Source: Clostridia bacterium
GTDB lineage: Bacteria > Bacillota > Clostridia > Christensenellales > Borkfalkiaceae
Length of the DNA stretch: 64,000 nucleotides
NCBI GenBank assembly: GCA_021202395.1
Contig: JAJQDC010000020.1
Coordinates: 1-64,000 of the forward strand
Direction of reading: 5' to 3'
Part shown: positions 17,469 through 26,842 of the stretch, piece by piece
Numbering within the stretch: the first letter of the stretch is position 1
How the letters are laid out: the number at the start of each line of letters is the position of its first letter
Notes under the pieces: model-generated
What the model saw: the letters and a program-made list of their open reading frames with translations, nothing else
Databases searched by the model: none
Told to the model about the DNA's origin: nothing
Program-made: the position numbers and the translations under genes

Positions 17469-18623
17469 ATGGAAAAGGTAATAATTATACGGTATGCTGA
17501 AATTCATTTAAAGGGCAAAAACCGTGGGTATTTTGAACATATTTTTGCCGTTAATATGGAAAAATCTCTTAAGGGCATCCGCCACGAAATTCACAGGCAG
17601 AGCGGCAGATATCTTGTAGAAGGCTTTGCTGATGAAAATACAGACCTTATAGTAAACAAAATTAAAAGAGTTTTCGGCGTTCATTCGGTAAGCGTTGCCT
17701 ATAAAGTACCGTCTGACATGAATGAAATTTTTAATGCGGCAAAACTTGTTGCAGGCGAAAGCGGTACGTTTAAGGTAGAAACGCACAGGGCAGATAAGAC
17801 ATTTCCGCTTAATTCTCCGCAGATAAGCGCAGAAATCGGCGGAAGAATGCTTGAAAGTAACCGTTTACTTAAAGTGGATGTACACAACCCAGATTTTGTA
17901 ATTAATATTGACGTAAGAGAAAACGGCACGGCGCTTGTGTTCAATAAATTTGAAAGCGGTGCCGACGGTATGCCCGTAGGTACCGCCGGTAAAGGTTTGC
18001 TTTTGATATCCGGCGGTATAGACAGCCCTGTGGCAGGGCATATGATTGCTAAGCGCGGTATGAAGATAGAAGGGTTGCACTTTCATAGTTACCCGTATAC
18101 CAATATGCAGGCAAGACAAAAGGTAAACGATCTTGCCGCAGTGCTTTCTGAATACAACTGCGGTTTCACGTTAAACGTTGTTTCTGTAAAAAGAATACAG
18201 GAAGAAATACACAAAAATTGTAATGGCGCTTATATGGTTACGCTGCTTCGCAGGTTTATGATGCGAATTGCAGAAATAATTGCGGATAAAAACGGCGACC
18301 AGTGTATTATTACGGGTGAAAGTTTAGGTCAGGTAGCCAGCCAGACGGTAGAGGGTATGACGTCTTCTAACTCAGTTATAAAAAATTTGCCTGTACTGCG
18401 CCCCTTATGCGGCTTTGACAAAAACGAAATTATAGAGCGGAGCCGCAAGATCGGCACTTACGAAATCTCTATTCAGCCGTTTGAAGATTGCTGTACGGTA
18501 TTTTTACCTGAATATCCCATAATAAAACCTAAAATAGAAGATGTTCTTGCAGAAGAGGCAAAACTTGACGTAGAAGGGCTTATTACTGACGCACTCTCTA
18601 CATTAGAAATTACTGAATTATAA
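17469..18623 (+). CDS. thiI: tRNA 4-thiouridine synthase ThiI (without rhodanese domain)
   Basis: ThiI adenylates uridine-8 of tRNAs and inserts sulfur. The N-terminal NFLD-THUMP region spans roughly residues 1-165, and the PP-loop is GLLLISGGIDSPVAGHM. The enzyme ends soon after QPFEDCCTVFLPEYP, so the C-terminal rhodanese domain of the E. coli type is absent, as in Bacillus. In those systems a neighbouring desulfurase donates sulfur directly, and that gene is immediately upstream. A strong bidirectional terminator follows. Confidence 0.94.
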   Translation: MEKVIIIRYAEIHLKGKNRGYFEHIFAVNMEKSLKGIRHEIHRQSGRYLVEGFADENTDLIVNKIKRVFGVHSVSVAYKVPSDMNEIFNAAKLVAGESGTFKVETHRADKTFPLNSPQISAEIGGRMLESNRLLKVDVHNPDFVINIDVRENGTALVFNKFESGADGMPVGTAGKGLLLISGGIDSPVAGHMIAKRGMKIEGLHFHSYPYTNMQARQKVNDLAAVLSEYNCGFTLNVVSVKRIQEEIHKNCNGAYMVTLLRRFMMRIAEIIADKNGDQCIITGESLGQVASQTVEGMTSSNSVIKNLPVLRPLCGFDKNEIIERSRKIGTYEISIQPFEDCCTVFLPEYPIIKPKIEDVLAEEAKLDVEGLITDALSTLEITEL

Positions 18624-18628
18624 AAATA

Positions 18629-18657
18629 AAAACTCACACAGTTGTGTGAGTTTTTAT
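18629..18657. terminator. Bidirectional intrinsic terminator between thiI and the PBP gene
   Basis: AACTCACAC (18631-18639) pairs with GTGTGAGTT (18644-18652) around AGTT, with A-rich and T-rich flanks (TTTTTATTT). It serves thiI and the convergent penicillin-binding protein gene. Confidence 0.85.
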
Positions 18658-20877
18658 TTATTCGTTATACCAGTCCCAGTGGATAATGTCTGGTATTTTC
18701 TGCTGCGGCTGCTGGGTTTTTGTACCGATATTCACGGCAGGCAGTTTAATTGTTTTGCCGTAATAAGTTTTTTCCTTGCCGCAGTAGCAGGGGGTTACGT
18801 AGTAAACGTAATTTCCGTCTTCTACTTCATCGCAAAAGTTGTTTATCCACTCACCGTTATAAACCTGTATTTTTTGTCCGTTACTTTCGCGTTCTATCAA
18901 ATATACATAGTACTCTGTCTGACATAATGATATAAAAACTGCATTATTTTTAACATTTATTGTGGGCTTTTCTATTGTCGGGCAGGAAAATCTGGTAGAA
19001 GCAAGTTTTGGCTCGCTCCCTTTTATAACTTTAATTTCTTTTGTCTTAAGCATTGGTGCTGCCCTGTCGGCAAGAATTATTTTATTGTTGTTTGTATATT
19101 CGTCGCGGTCTATTTTTATTGTTGTAGTTCCGCTTGTTACGTTTAACGGTGCAGGTGGTTTTACTTCATATAATTTATTTAAAATACTTTCTGCTATTTG
19201 GGTGCAGTTGTTGCCGCCCGTTATATTTAGCGGTGTGTTGTCTTTATCGCCAAGCCATACGCCGATGCAGTCTTCTGATGTGTATGCAATGCAGTATGCG
19301 TCAGTATTTCCCTGTAAATTGCCGCACGTGCCTGTTTTTGCCGCTACGTCAAACGGGATATTTTTTAATTTTTTTGCCGTTCCGCTTTTTGCCGTTTGCA
19401 AAAGCATATCGTTCATCAGCGAGCAAGTCCCTATAGAGAATACTTTTTGCGTTGTATTTTCTGCTTTGTATATTACTTTGCCGTTTTCTGCAATAATTTC
19501 ATTAATAAAGTGCGATTTTCCATAATTACCGTTATTGGTAAAGGTGGAATATCTGTCGCAGATATCTTTAAGCGTAAGCCCGTATTTCATTCCGCCAAGA
19601 GCAAGAGATAAATTTTTTTCGTCATTTTCAAGTTTTATTCCCATTTTTGCTGCGTATTTTTCTGCCCTGTCAAGCGTAAGAGCGTTCAATGTCTTTACTG
19701 CGGGAATGTTGTAACTGTTTGCAATGCTTTGTGCAACTGTTACGTAACCATGGTAATTTTTGTCGTAATTTTCAGGTGAATAACCGCTGTAGTTTACCTT
19801 TTCGTCAAGTATTTTTGTGTCTGGGTAAAGCAGTTTTTCTTCTATCGCGGGTGCGTAGACCAGCAGCGGTTTTATGGTGGAACCGGGTTGCCGCCTTGCG
19901 CTGCCTATCGTAGATTTATATGCTTTTACGCCGCCTTTGGCAGAAATTATTATAACGGAGTTGTCGCTGTCAAAAGTTAAATTTTCTATATGTTTTTGCA
20001 GGTTTACGTCAAGAAAAGTCTTGATTTTGCTTCCGCCTGATAAACTATAATAGTCAATACCAATGTCTTCAAGTTCGTCAAATACAGCGGTAAGGTAATC
20101 GTCGGTGCCGATATCCTGGTTCTTTTCAGCAGAAAGCGGGCTGTTTACCGCATTTTTATATTCTTCATTATCTATATATCCGCATGTCTGCATGCTTTTT
20201 AACACAATATTTCTGCGTTCTTCGCATTTTTGTGCATTTTTAAAGGGAGAGTAGTTGTTAGGCGAGGTAAGCAGACCTGCCATTGTGGCAGACTGTTCAA
20301 GGTTAAGATTTGTTGCCGTTATGCCGTAGTAAAATTCTGCAGCGCTTTCAAGCCCGTAGCAGTTATGTCCGAAGTAAATTGTGTTAAGGTACATTTCAAG
20401 TATCTTTTGTTTGGAATATCTTTGTTCAAGCTCTTTGGTAAGTTTTATTTCGCTCAGTTTGCGCTTTATCGTTTTTTCGCCCGTAAGGTGTGTGTTTTTA
20501 ATTAATTGCTGGCTGATGGTAGAAGCGCCCTCTTTAAACGAACGGCTTACAATGTTTTTGTAAAGAGCTTTAGCCATCCGCTTGTAATTAAGCCCGTTGT
20601 GCTTAAAAAACGTTCTGTCTTCTGACGCAATAAACGCATTTACCGTATCTTTGTTCAGGTCGTTAAGGTTCACGCTTTTGCGTTTATAAATTAATGACGC
20701 ATTCGTAATTTCATTGCCGTCTGCATCGCAAACGGTAATACTGCGGCTGTAATTTGTAAGCTTGCTTTCGTCTAAAACGGCGTCTTTGGTAATTAACGCA
20801 AAAGCTCCGTAAATTAATGCTATAACCAAAGCTGCAGCAAATATAAGAAACAGCAGCACTTTAAAGATCTTTTTCAT
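18658..20877 (-). CDS. Class A penicillin-binding protein (transglycosylase/transpeptidase, PBP1A type)
   Basis: The 739-residue protein polymerises and cross-links peptidoglycan outside the membrane. A single N-terminal anchor (about residues 5-29) is followed by the GT51 glycosyltransferase with EDRTFFKHNGL and GASTISQQLIKN. The transpeptidase motifs are GSTIKP (SxxK), NSYN (SxN) and AKTGTCG (KTG). The last 130 residues form a Pro-rich, possibly beta-folded tail. The gene is monocistronic. Its -10 box ends only 8 bases from the ATG and no ribosome site is visible, so the mRNA may be leaderless. Confidence 0.93.
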   Translation of the reverse strand: MKKIFKVLLFLIFAAALVIALIYGAFALITKDAVLDESKLTNYSRSITVCDADGNEITNASLIYKRKSVNLNDLNKDTVNAFIASEDRTFFKHNGLNYKRMAKALYKNIVSRSFKEGASTISQQLIKNTHLTGEKTIKRKLSEIKLTKELEQRYSKQKILEMYLNTIYFGHNCYGLESAAEFYYGITATNLNLEQSATMAGLLTSPNNYSPFKNAQKCEERRNIVLKSMQTCGYIDNEEYKNAVNSPLSAEKNQDIGTDDYLTAVFDELEDIGIDYYSLSGGSKIKTFLDVNLQKHIENLTFDSDNSVIIISAKGGVKAYKSTIGSARRQPGSTIKPLLVYAPAIEEKLLYPDTKILDEKVNYSGYSPENYDKNYHGYVTVAQSIANSYNIPAVKTLNALTLDRAEKYAAKMGIKLENDEKNLSLALGGMKYGLTLKDICDRYSTFTNNGNYGKSHFINEIIAENGKVIYKAENTTQKVFSIGTCSLMNDMLLQTAKSGTAKKLKNIPFDVAAKTGTCGNLQGNTDAYCIAYTSEDCIGVWLGDKDNTPLNITGGNNCTQIAESILNKLYEVKPPAPLNVTSGTTTIKIDRDEYTNNNKIILADRAAPMLKTKEIKVIKGSEPKLASTRFSCPTIEKPTINVKNNAVFISLCQTEYYVYLIERESNGQKIQVYNGEWINNFCDEVEDGNYVYYVTPCYCGKEKTYYGKTIKLPAVNIGTKTQQPQQKIPDIIHWDWYNE

Positions 20878-20885
20878 CTTAAATT

Positions 20886-20915
20886 AGTATACGAAAAATC
20901 AATAAATTGTTTCAA
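20886..20915 (-). promoter_or_regulatory. Promoter of the class A PBP gene, giving a near-leaderless start
   Basis: On the minus strand TTGAAA (20910-20915) and TATACT (20886-20891) are spaced by 18 bases. The ATG at 20877 lies 8 bases beyond the -10 box, so transcription would begin within one or two bases of the start codon. Confidence 0.65.
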
Positions 20916-20920
20916 ATTAA

Positions 20921-20949
20921 TTGAAAAAATTTCTCTTAAATTATATAAT
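20921..20949 (+). promoter_or_regulatory. Sigma-A promoter of miaB-mutSL-miaA
   Basis: TTGAAA (20921-20926) and TATAAT (20944-20949) are spaced by 17 bases. The -35 lies five bases from the divergent PBP -35, so the two polymerases would compete for this 64-base region. Confidence 0.7.
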
Positions 20950-20977
20950 AGTTGTATATACGTAAAAAAGGAGATTT

Positions 20978-22291
20978 ATGAGCGGTTTTTACCATATTGT
21001 TACATACGGCTGCCAGATGAACGTACACGATTCAGAAAAGATTGCCGGCATGCTTAAAGAGTTGGGCTACGAAAGTACACAAAAGATAGAAGAAGCAGAT
21101 ATTATAGTTTTTAACACCTGTTGCATAAGGGAAAATGCAGAAAACCATGCATACGGCAATATTGGTATGTTAAAAAAACTAAAGGCAGCAAATAAAAATC
21201 TTATTATAGCTGTAGGCGGCTGTATGCCCCAACAAATAGGCAAAGCCGACGTACTGCACAAAAAATTCCCGTATGTAGATATTATTTTCGGTACGCACAA
21301 TTTAAACGATTTTAAAAATCTTATATTAAAAAAGCGTGAAAGTAAAAAGGCGGTAGTAGAAATTGTAGGCGGCAACGGCGACGTATGCGAAGGGGATAAC
21401 CCCTACAGAACAAGTTACCCCAACGCCTGGGTAAATATAATGTACGGCTGTGATAATTTTTGCAGTTACTGCATTGTACCCTACGTAAGGGGGCGTGAAC
21501 GCAGCCGCCAGCCGCAGAATATAGTTGCAGAAGCAAAACAGCTTATAGCTGACGGATATAAAGAAATTACTTTGCTTGGGCAGAACGTAAATTCTTACGG
21601 TAAAGGTATAGACGGGGCAAGCTTCCCTTCGCTTTTAAAACAGATTGCAGAAATTGAAGGCAAGTTCAGGTTAAGGTTTATGACAAGCCATCCCAAAGAT
21701 TTTTCTGAAGAGCTTGTAAAAGTAATAGCTTCTTACGGTAAAATCTGCAACAACGTGCACCTTCCCGTACAAAGCGGTTCAGATAGAATTTTAAAGGCAA
21801 TGAACAGGCGGTACACTTCGGCAGAGTACCTTAAAAAGATAGAAATTTTAAAAAAATACATCCCTGATTGCACGGTTACTACAGATATTATAGTAGGTTT
21901 TCCCGGTGAAACAGAAGAAGATTTCCGCGCTACAATGGACCTTGTTAAACAGGTAGGCTATTCTTCTGCATTCACGTTTGTATATTCCCCCAGGCAGGGC
22001 ACTAAGGCTGCCGCTATGGAAAACCAGGTGCCTGAAGAAGTGTCTAAGGCAAGAATAATGGAGCTTATAGAGCTTGTAAATTCGCTTACAAGGGTGCAAA
22101 GTGCAGGCTATGTAGGCAAAACGTGCGAAGTTTTATGCGAAGGGTACGACGATAAAAAGGATATGTTCCTTGGCAGAGACGAGTACGGCAGAATGGGTTA
22201 CTTTAAATGCGAAAATAACCCGATAGGTCAGTTTGTAAACATCAAGGTTACCGAAGCGAACGGTATATCGCTTTACGGCAAAATTATATAG
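20978..22291 (+). CDS. miaB: tRNA-2-methylthio-N6-dimethylallyladenosine synthase
   Basis: A radical-SAM methylthiotransferase that adds a thiomethyl group to i6A37 of tRNAs. The N-terminal UPF0004 domain (YGCQMNVHDSEK, NTCCIRENAE, GCMPQ) holds three cysteines for the auxiliary cluster. The radical-SAM motif CxxxCxxC is in GCDNFCSYCIVPYVRGRE. A TRAM domain closes the 437-residue chain. A GGAG ribosome site precedes the ATG. The i6A-forming enzyme MiaA is encoded three genes downstream in the same operon. Confidence 0.96.
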   Translation: MSGFYHIVTYGCQMNVHDSEKIAGMLKELGYESTQKIEEADIIVFNTCCIRENAENHAYGNIGMLKKLKAANKNLIIAVGGCMPQQIGKADVLHKKFPYVDIIFGTHNLNDFKNLILKKRESKKAVVEIVGGNGDVCEGDNPYRTSYPNAWVNIMYGCDNFCSYCIVPYVRGRERSRQPQNIVAEAKQLIADGYKEITLLGQNVNSYGKGIDGASFPSLLKQIAEIEGKFRLRFMTSHPKDFSEELVKVIASYGKICNNVHLPVQSGSDRILKAMNRRYTSAEYLKKIEILKKYIPDCTVTTDIIVGFPGETEEDFRATMDLVKQVGYSSAFTFVYSPRQGTKAAAMENQVPEEVSKARIMELIELVNSLTRVQSAGYVGKTCEVLCEGYDDKKDMFLGRDEYGRMGYFKCENNPIGQFVNIKVTEANGISLYGKII

Positions 22292-22301
22292 GTAAATTTT
22301 T

Positions 22302-24884
22302 ATGGCTCTTTCACAGATGATGCAACATTACCTTTCGGTAAAGGAAAAATATAAAGATTGCGTACTCTTTTACAGATTAGGCGATTTTTATGAAATGTTT
22401 TTTGACGATGCTGAAAAGGTATCTAAATTATTGGACCTTACGCTTACGGGCAGGGACTGCGGGCTGGAAAAGCGTGCCCCCATGTGCGGCGTGCCGTACC
22501 ATGCTGCCGATACGTATATAGCAAAGCTTGTTGCCTTTGGCGAAAAGGTGGCTGTTTGCGAGCAGCTTGAAGATCCGGCAACGGCAAAGGGGATGGTTGC
22601 CCGCGATGTGGTAAGAGTGGTAACGGCGGGCACCGTTACAGATGATAAACAGCTTGACGAACGCTCTGCAAGCTACATTTGCAGTGCTTATTTAAATAAT
22701 GGCTGTGTTTCGCTTGCGTGGGCAGATATTACCACTGGCGAGCTGTATGCGCAAGATTTTGACGGCGGCGAAGCCGTAAGTAGAGCCGTTTCGCATATGG
22801 TAAAACTTGCAGTAAAAGAAATTATCTGTAACGATGATATGCTTCTTGCTACTAAAAACATACCCGAAGTAACAAGGAACGTATTGCCAAAATTTTCAAG
22901 CTATTTATCTTACGCTTATAATTTTGCCGGTGCCGAAATGCGCCTTAAAGAACAGTTTAATACAAACACGCTTTCTGCCTTTTCGGTAAACGGGCACAGC
23001 GGTGCAATCTGTGCAGCGGGGGCTCTTATAGAATATCTTAAAGACACCCAAAAGCATGCACTTAAAAATATAGACGGAATAAATTATATATCGGGCGACA
23101 GCTACATGACGCTTGATACGTCTGCCATACGCAACCTTGAACTTGTTAAAACTATAGCAGAAAATAAACGCTACGGTTCGCTTTTATGGCTTTTGGATAA
23201 AACTAAAACGGGTATGGGTGCAAGATTGATGAACAATACAATTTTGTCGCCATTGAACGATAAAGACAGGATCAACTTCCGTTTAGACGGTGTAGAAGAG
23301 CTTTTTAACGCACCCGTAATAATGATTTCTATAAGCGAACTTCTGTCTGAAATAAACGATATAGAAAGGCTTTCGGGTAAGATTTCTAACGGCAACATAA
23401 CGCCGCGCGACTGCATTGCGCTTGCCCGCTCGTTAGAAGTTATTCCGAATATCCGTATGCAGCTTGCAGGTTTCAGTTCAGCCGCTTTAAGGGGAGTAAG
23501 TTCCAAACTTTATGATATGAGCGCCGTAACAGAGCTTATAACAAAAGCTATTGTACCGGAAAACACGCCTGTTCTGCAAAAGGACGGCGGCTATATAAAA
23601 AGCGGTTATAACGCCAAATTAGACGAGCTGCGCGATATAAAAAATAACGGCAAAGATATAATTTTACGCATAGAATCCCGCGAAAGGGACGCAACAGGTA
23701 TACGTACTTTAAAGGTTAACTACAACCGTGTTTTCGGGTATTATATCGAAGTTTCAAAATCTTTTAAAGATAAAGTTCCGCTGAATTACCAGCGCAGGCA
23801 GACGCTTGCCAACGCAGAGCGTTACACAACCGAAGAACTTAAAGAAATAGAAGAAAAGATTTTAAACAGCGAAGATATGGCTTTAAAGCTTGAAGCCCAA
23901 ATCTTTGAAGAAATTAAAGACGTACTTACCGCCAATATAAATAATTTTAAGGTGATATCGGGTGCAATAGCCGCACTTGATATGTACGTATCTTTTGCGC
24001 AGGTGGCAAAAAGTTATAAGTACGTGCGTCCTGTAATTGTTGACAGCGACAAGCCGCTTGTCATAAAAGATGGAAGGCACCCCGTTGTGGAAAGAATATC
24101 CAAAGAGCGTTTTGTTCCCAACGATACCCTTTTAGACGAAGGGGACAACCGCACGATGATTATAACAGGACCCAATATGGCAGGTAAAAGCACTTATATG
24201 CGGCAGACTGCCCTAATAACGCTTATGGCGCATATCGGCTGTTTTGTACCTGCAAAGTATGCAGAAATACCTATAACAGACAGAATTTTTACCAGAATAG
24301 GCGCAAGCGACAACCTTATTTTTGACCAGAGCACCTTTATGGTAGAAATGATAGAAGTTGCTTCAATATTGCAAAACGCAACAAAAAGCAGCCTTCTTAT
24401 TTTAGACGAAGTAGGCAGGGGTACAAGCACTTACGATGGCTTGAGCATTGCGTGGGCTGTTATAGAGCACCTTACAAACAAGGTTGGCGCTAAAACGATG
24501 TTTGCCACACATTACCACGAACTTACCGAACTTGAAGACCGTATGGACGGCGTAAAAAATTATAAAATAGCAGTAAAAGAACTTAACGGCACTGTAGTTT
24601 TTATGAGAAAGATCATGCGCGGCGGCGCAAACAGAAGCTTTGGTATAGAAGTCGCTTCGCTTGCAGGCGTGCCGAAAGAAGTTACTGCTCGTGCAAAAGA
24701 GATATTAAAACTTGTAGAGCGCAAAGATAAAATAACAGAAAAACCCGATGTACAGGAAGATGAACCCAGGGAACTTTCTGAAGTGGAAAGCATTCTTGCA
24801 AGTACAGATATGAATAATTTATCGCCTATGCAGGCATTTATGATTTTATCTGATCTGGCAGAAAAGGTAAAAGAGCAGATGTAA
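22302..24884 (+). CDS. mutS: DNA mismatch repair protein MutS
   Basis: MutS recognises mismatches and small loops. The mismatch-reading motif is in YRLGDFYEMFFDDA, the Walker A in TGPNMAGKSTYMRQ, and LILDEVGRGTSTYDG is the Walker B and signature region. A helix-turn-helix dimer motif and a C-terminal tail follow, for a normal 860 residues. It sits 10 bases after miaB and 24 before mutL, the conserved Clostridia order, and mutL encodes its partner. Confidence 0.97.
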   Translation: MALSQMMQHYLSVKEKYKDCVLFYRLGDFYEMFFDDAEKVSKLLDLTLTGRDCGLEKRAPMCGVPYHAADTYIAKLVAFGEKVAVCEQLEDPATAKGMVARDVVRVVTAGTVTDDKQLDERSASYICSAYLNNGCVSLAWADITTGELYAQDFDGGEAVSRAVSHMVKLAVKEIICNDDMLLATKNIPEVTRNVLPKFSSYLSYAYNFAGAEMRLKEQFNTNTLSAFSVNGHSGAICAAGALIEYLKDTQKHALKNIDGINYISGDSYMTLDTSAIRNLELVKTIAENKRYGSLLWLLDKTKTGMGARLMNNTILSPLNDKDRINFRLDGVEELFNAPVIMISISELLSEINDIERLSGKISNGNITPRDCIALARSLEVIPNIRMQLAGFSSAALRGVSSKLYDMSAVTELITKAIVPENTPVLQKDGGYIKSGYNAKLDELRDIKNNGKDIILRIESRERDATGIRTLKVNYNRVFGYYIEVSKSFKDKVPLNYQRRQTLANAERYTTEELKEIEEKILNSEDMALKLEAQIFEEIKDVLTANINNFKVISGAIAALDMYVSFAQVAKSYKYVRPVIVDSDKPLVIKDGRHPVVERISKERFVPNDTLLDEGDNRTMIITGPNMAGKSTYMRQTALITLMAHIGCFVPAKYAEIPITDRIFTRIGASDNLIFDQSTFMVEMIEVASILQNATKSSLLILDEVGRGTSTYDGLSIAWAVIEHLTNKVGAKTMFATHYHELTELEDRMDGVKNYKIAVKELNGTVVFMRKIMRGGANRSFGIEVASLAGVPKEVTARAKEILKLVERKDKITEKPDVQEDEPRELSEVESILASTDMNNLSPMQAFMILSDLAEKVKEQM

Positions 24885-24908
24885 TTTAAGGCTGGAGAAC
24901 GCAGTTTT

Positions 24909-26840
24909 ATGGCAAAAATAAATATACTTACAAAAGATATATACAACAGAATAGCCGCAGGGGAAGTGGTAGCCAACCCTGCGTCGGCAATAAAAGAGCT
25001 TGTAGAAAACTCTATCGATGCGGGTGCCAAAGAAATTTCTGTATATGTAGAAAAAGCGGGCACCCAGCTTATACGTGTCTGCGACGACGGTTCGGGCATA
25101 GAGCAAGACGATATGCGCGCTGCGTTTATGTCTCACGCAACAAGCAAGGTGTCAAGCGTAGATGATTTGGAAAATATAAAAACATTGGGCTTCAGGGGAG
25201 AAGCGCTTGCCAGCATCGGCGCAATATCTGTTTCTGAAATTGTTTCCGTAACCGAAGGGAACCAGGCTTGCAGGGTAGTTTGCGAAGGCGGCTACATAGG
25301 TAAAACAGAGCCCGCCGCACTGCAAAAGGGAACGGAAATTACCGTACGCAATCTGTTTTACAATACACCTGCGCGCGCTAAATTTTTAAAGACGGAAAAG
25401 CAGGAACTTGGCTTTATTACTTCCTGCATGACAAACTTCATACTCGGCAACCCCGATATTTCCTTTAAATATTATTCAGAAGGCAAGCTTTTGTTGCAGT
25501 CTTTCGGCAACGGGCTTGACGAAGCGTTTTCCCAGGTTTACAGCTATAAAGTAATATCCCAATGCTACAAAATAAATGCCGAATACGAAGGCGTGCATAT
25601 AAGCGGGTTTATCAGTAACCAGAACTTTTTTAAACCAAACAAAAGCTGCCAGCATCTGTTTATCAACGGCAGGCACGTGGTAAACGAAACTGTTTCTGTA
25701 GCGGTAAAGGTGGCATACCAAAGTTACACAATGCACAGGCAGTTCCCGTTGTATGTGCTGTTTATAGAAGTTCCTTCCGAAGAGTTAGACGTAAACGTAC
25801 ACCCCAATAAAGCAGAAGTGCGCTTTGCCGATAACCACAGGATATACCACGCGGTTTATACAGTGCTTTCAAACGTGTTAGACGGAACGGCAAAAGCGGC
25901 TGATTTTGTGATAGAAAGCAGCGTAATTCCGCAGGTGCAGTCTACAATGCCTGAAAAACAGACGCCGCCCCCAGTGCGCCCTGCCGAATGGGAACATTTA
26001 CCCGAAAAGGCAGAAAAAAAGCAAAAAGAGCCCGAAAAGCCCATTTCTGCGGTAACCGAACAAAATATTGTACCGGAAGAATATATTACAACCGAGCCTG
26101 AATTCCGCGACAGGAAAAAAGAATACTCTTTGTGTGAATATTACGGATCGCGTTCAAAAACAGAAAATAAAATGGCTGTAAGTTTTGACCCGTATGATAT
26201 TTATGCCGACCATTCAGAAGAACTGGCAAGAAAAGCCCAAAAAGAAGAACAGGCTAAAATGGTCTGCAAAACAATTACCTACAAAGGCAATCTGTTCAAC
26301 ACTTACCTTTTATATGAAATCGGCGACGACGTTTATATTATAGACCAGCATGCCGCCCACGAACGGCTTATTTATAACAGCTTTATGGAGCAGATTAAGG
26401 AACGTAAGGTTTTAAGGCAAGGCATGCTTGTACCGTATCTGTTCGGCGTAACGGCAGAAGAAAATGCCTTTCTGGAGCAAAATTTGTCTGTTATAAGAGA
26501 AATGGGCTTTGATATAGAACCGTTCAGCCTTACTTCTTACAGGGTAAACGAAATACCTGCCGACCTGCAGGATATAAATTTAAAAGAGTTTTTTAACGAT
26601 TTACTGTCAGATTTAAATTCGTTAAAAACGGTAAAGCTTGCTGATGTGTTAAAGGATAAAATAGCCATGAAGGCGTGCAAACACGCAATAAAAGGCGGAA
26701 TGGCTATAACCAAAGAAGAAGCAGATAAGCTTATTGCCGATATGGGCGGCGACATGGGGATGAAGTGCCCGCATGGCAGACCTGTTGCCGTAAAACTTAC
26801 AAAGTACCAGATAGAAAAAATGTTTAAAAGGATCGTGTAA
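24909..26840 (+). CDS. mutL: DNA mismatch repair protein MutL
   Basis: The GHKL ATPase half shows NRIAAGEVVANPASAIKELVENS, DDGSGI and FRGEALASIGAI. A Pro/Glu-rich linker (about residues 350-450) leads to the dimerisation domain. The domain contains the endonuclease-type motifs DQHAAHERL, ACKHAIKGG and CPHGRPVAV. In the DQHA(X2)E(X4)E motif the last Glu position reads Asn (ERLIYN), an oddity. The retained HAxxE and CPHGRP still suggest a nicking MutL. GGAGAA precedes the ATG. The miaA start follows after two bases. Confidence 0.96.
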   Translation: MAKINILTKDIYNRIAAGEVVANPASAIKELVENSIDAGAKEISVYVEKAGTQLIRVCDDGSGIEQDDMRAAFMSHATSKVSSVDDLENIKTLGFRGEALASIGAISVSEIVSVTEGNQACRVVCEGGYIGKTEPAALQKGTEITVRNLFYNTPARAKFLKTEKQELGFITSCMTNFILGNPDISFKYYSEGKLLLQSFGNGLDEAFSQVYSYKVISQCYKINAEYEGVHISGFISNQNFFKPNKSCQHLFINGRHVVNETVSVAVKVAYQSYTMHRQFPLYVLFIEVPSEELDVNVHPNKAEVRFADNHRIYHAVYTVLSNVLDGTAKAADFVIESSVIPQVQSTMPEKQTPPPVRPAEWEHLPEKAEKKQKEPEKPISAVTEQNIVPEEYITTEPEFRDRKKEYSLCEYYGSRSKTENKMAVSFDPYDIYADHSEELARKAQKEEQAKMVCKTITYKGNLFNTYLLYEIGDDVYIIDQHAAHERLIYNSFMEQIKERKVLRQGMLVPYLFGVTAEENAFLEQNLSVIREMGFDIEPFSLTSYRVNEIPADLQDINLKEFFNDLLSDLNSLKTVKLADVLKDKIAMKACKHAIKGGMAITKEEADKLIADMGGDMGMKCPHGRPVAVKLTKYQIEKMFKRIV

Positions 26841-26842
26841 CT

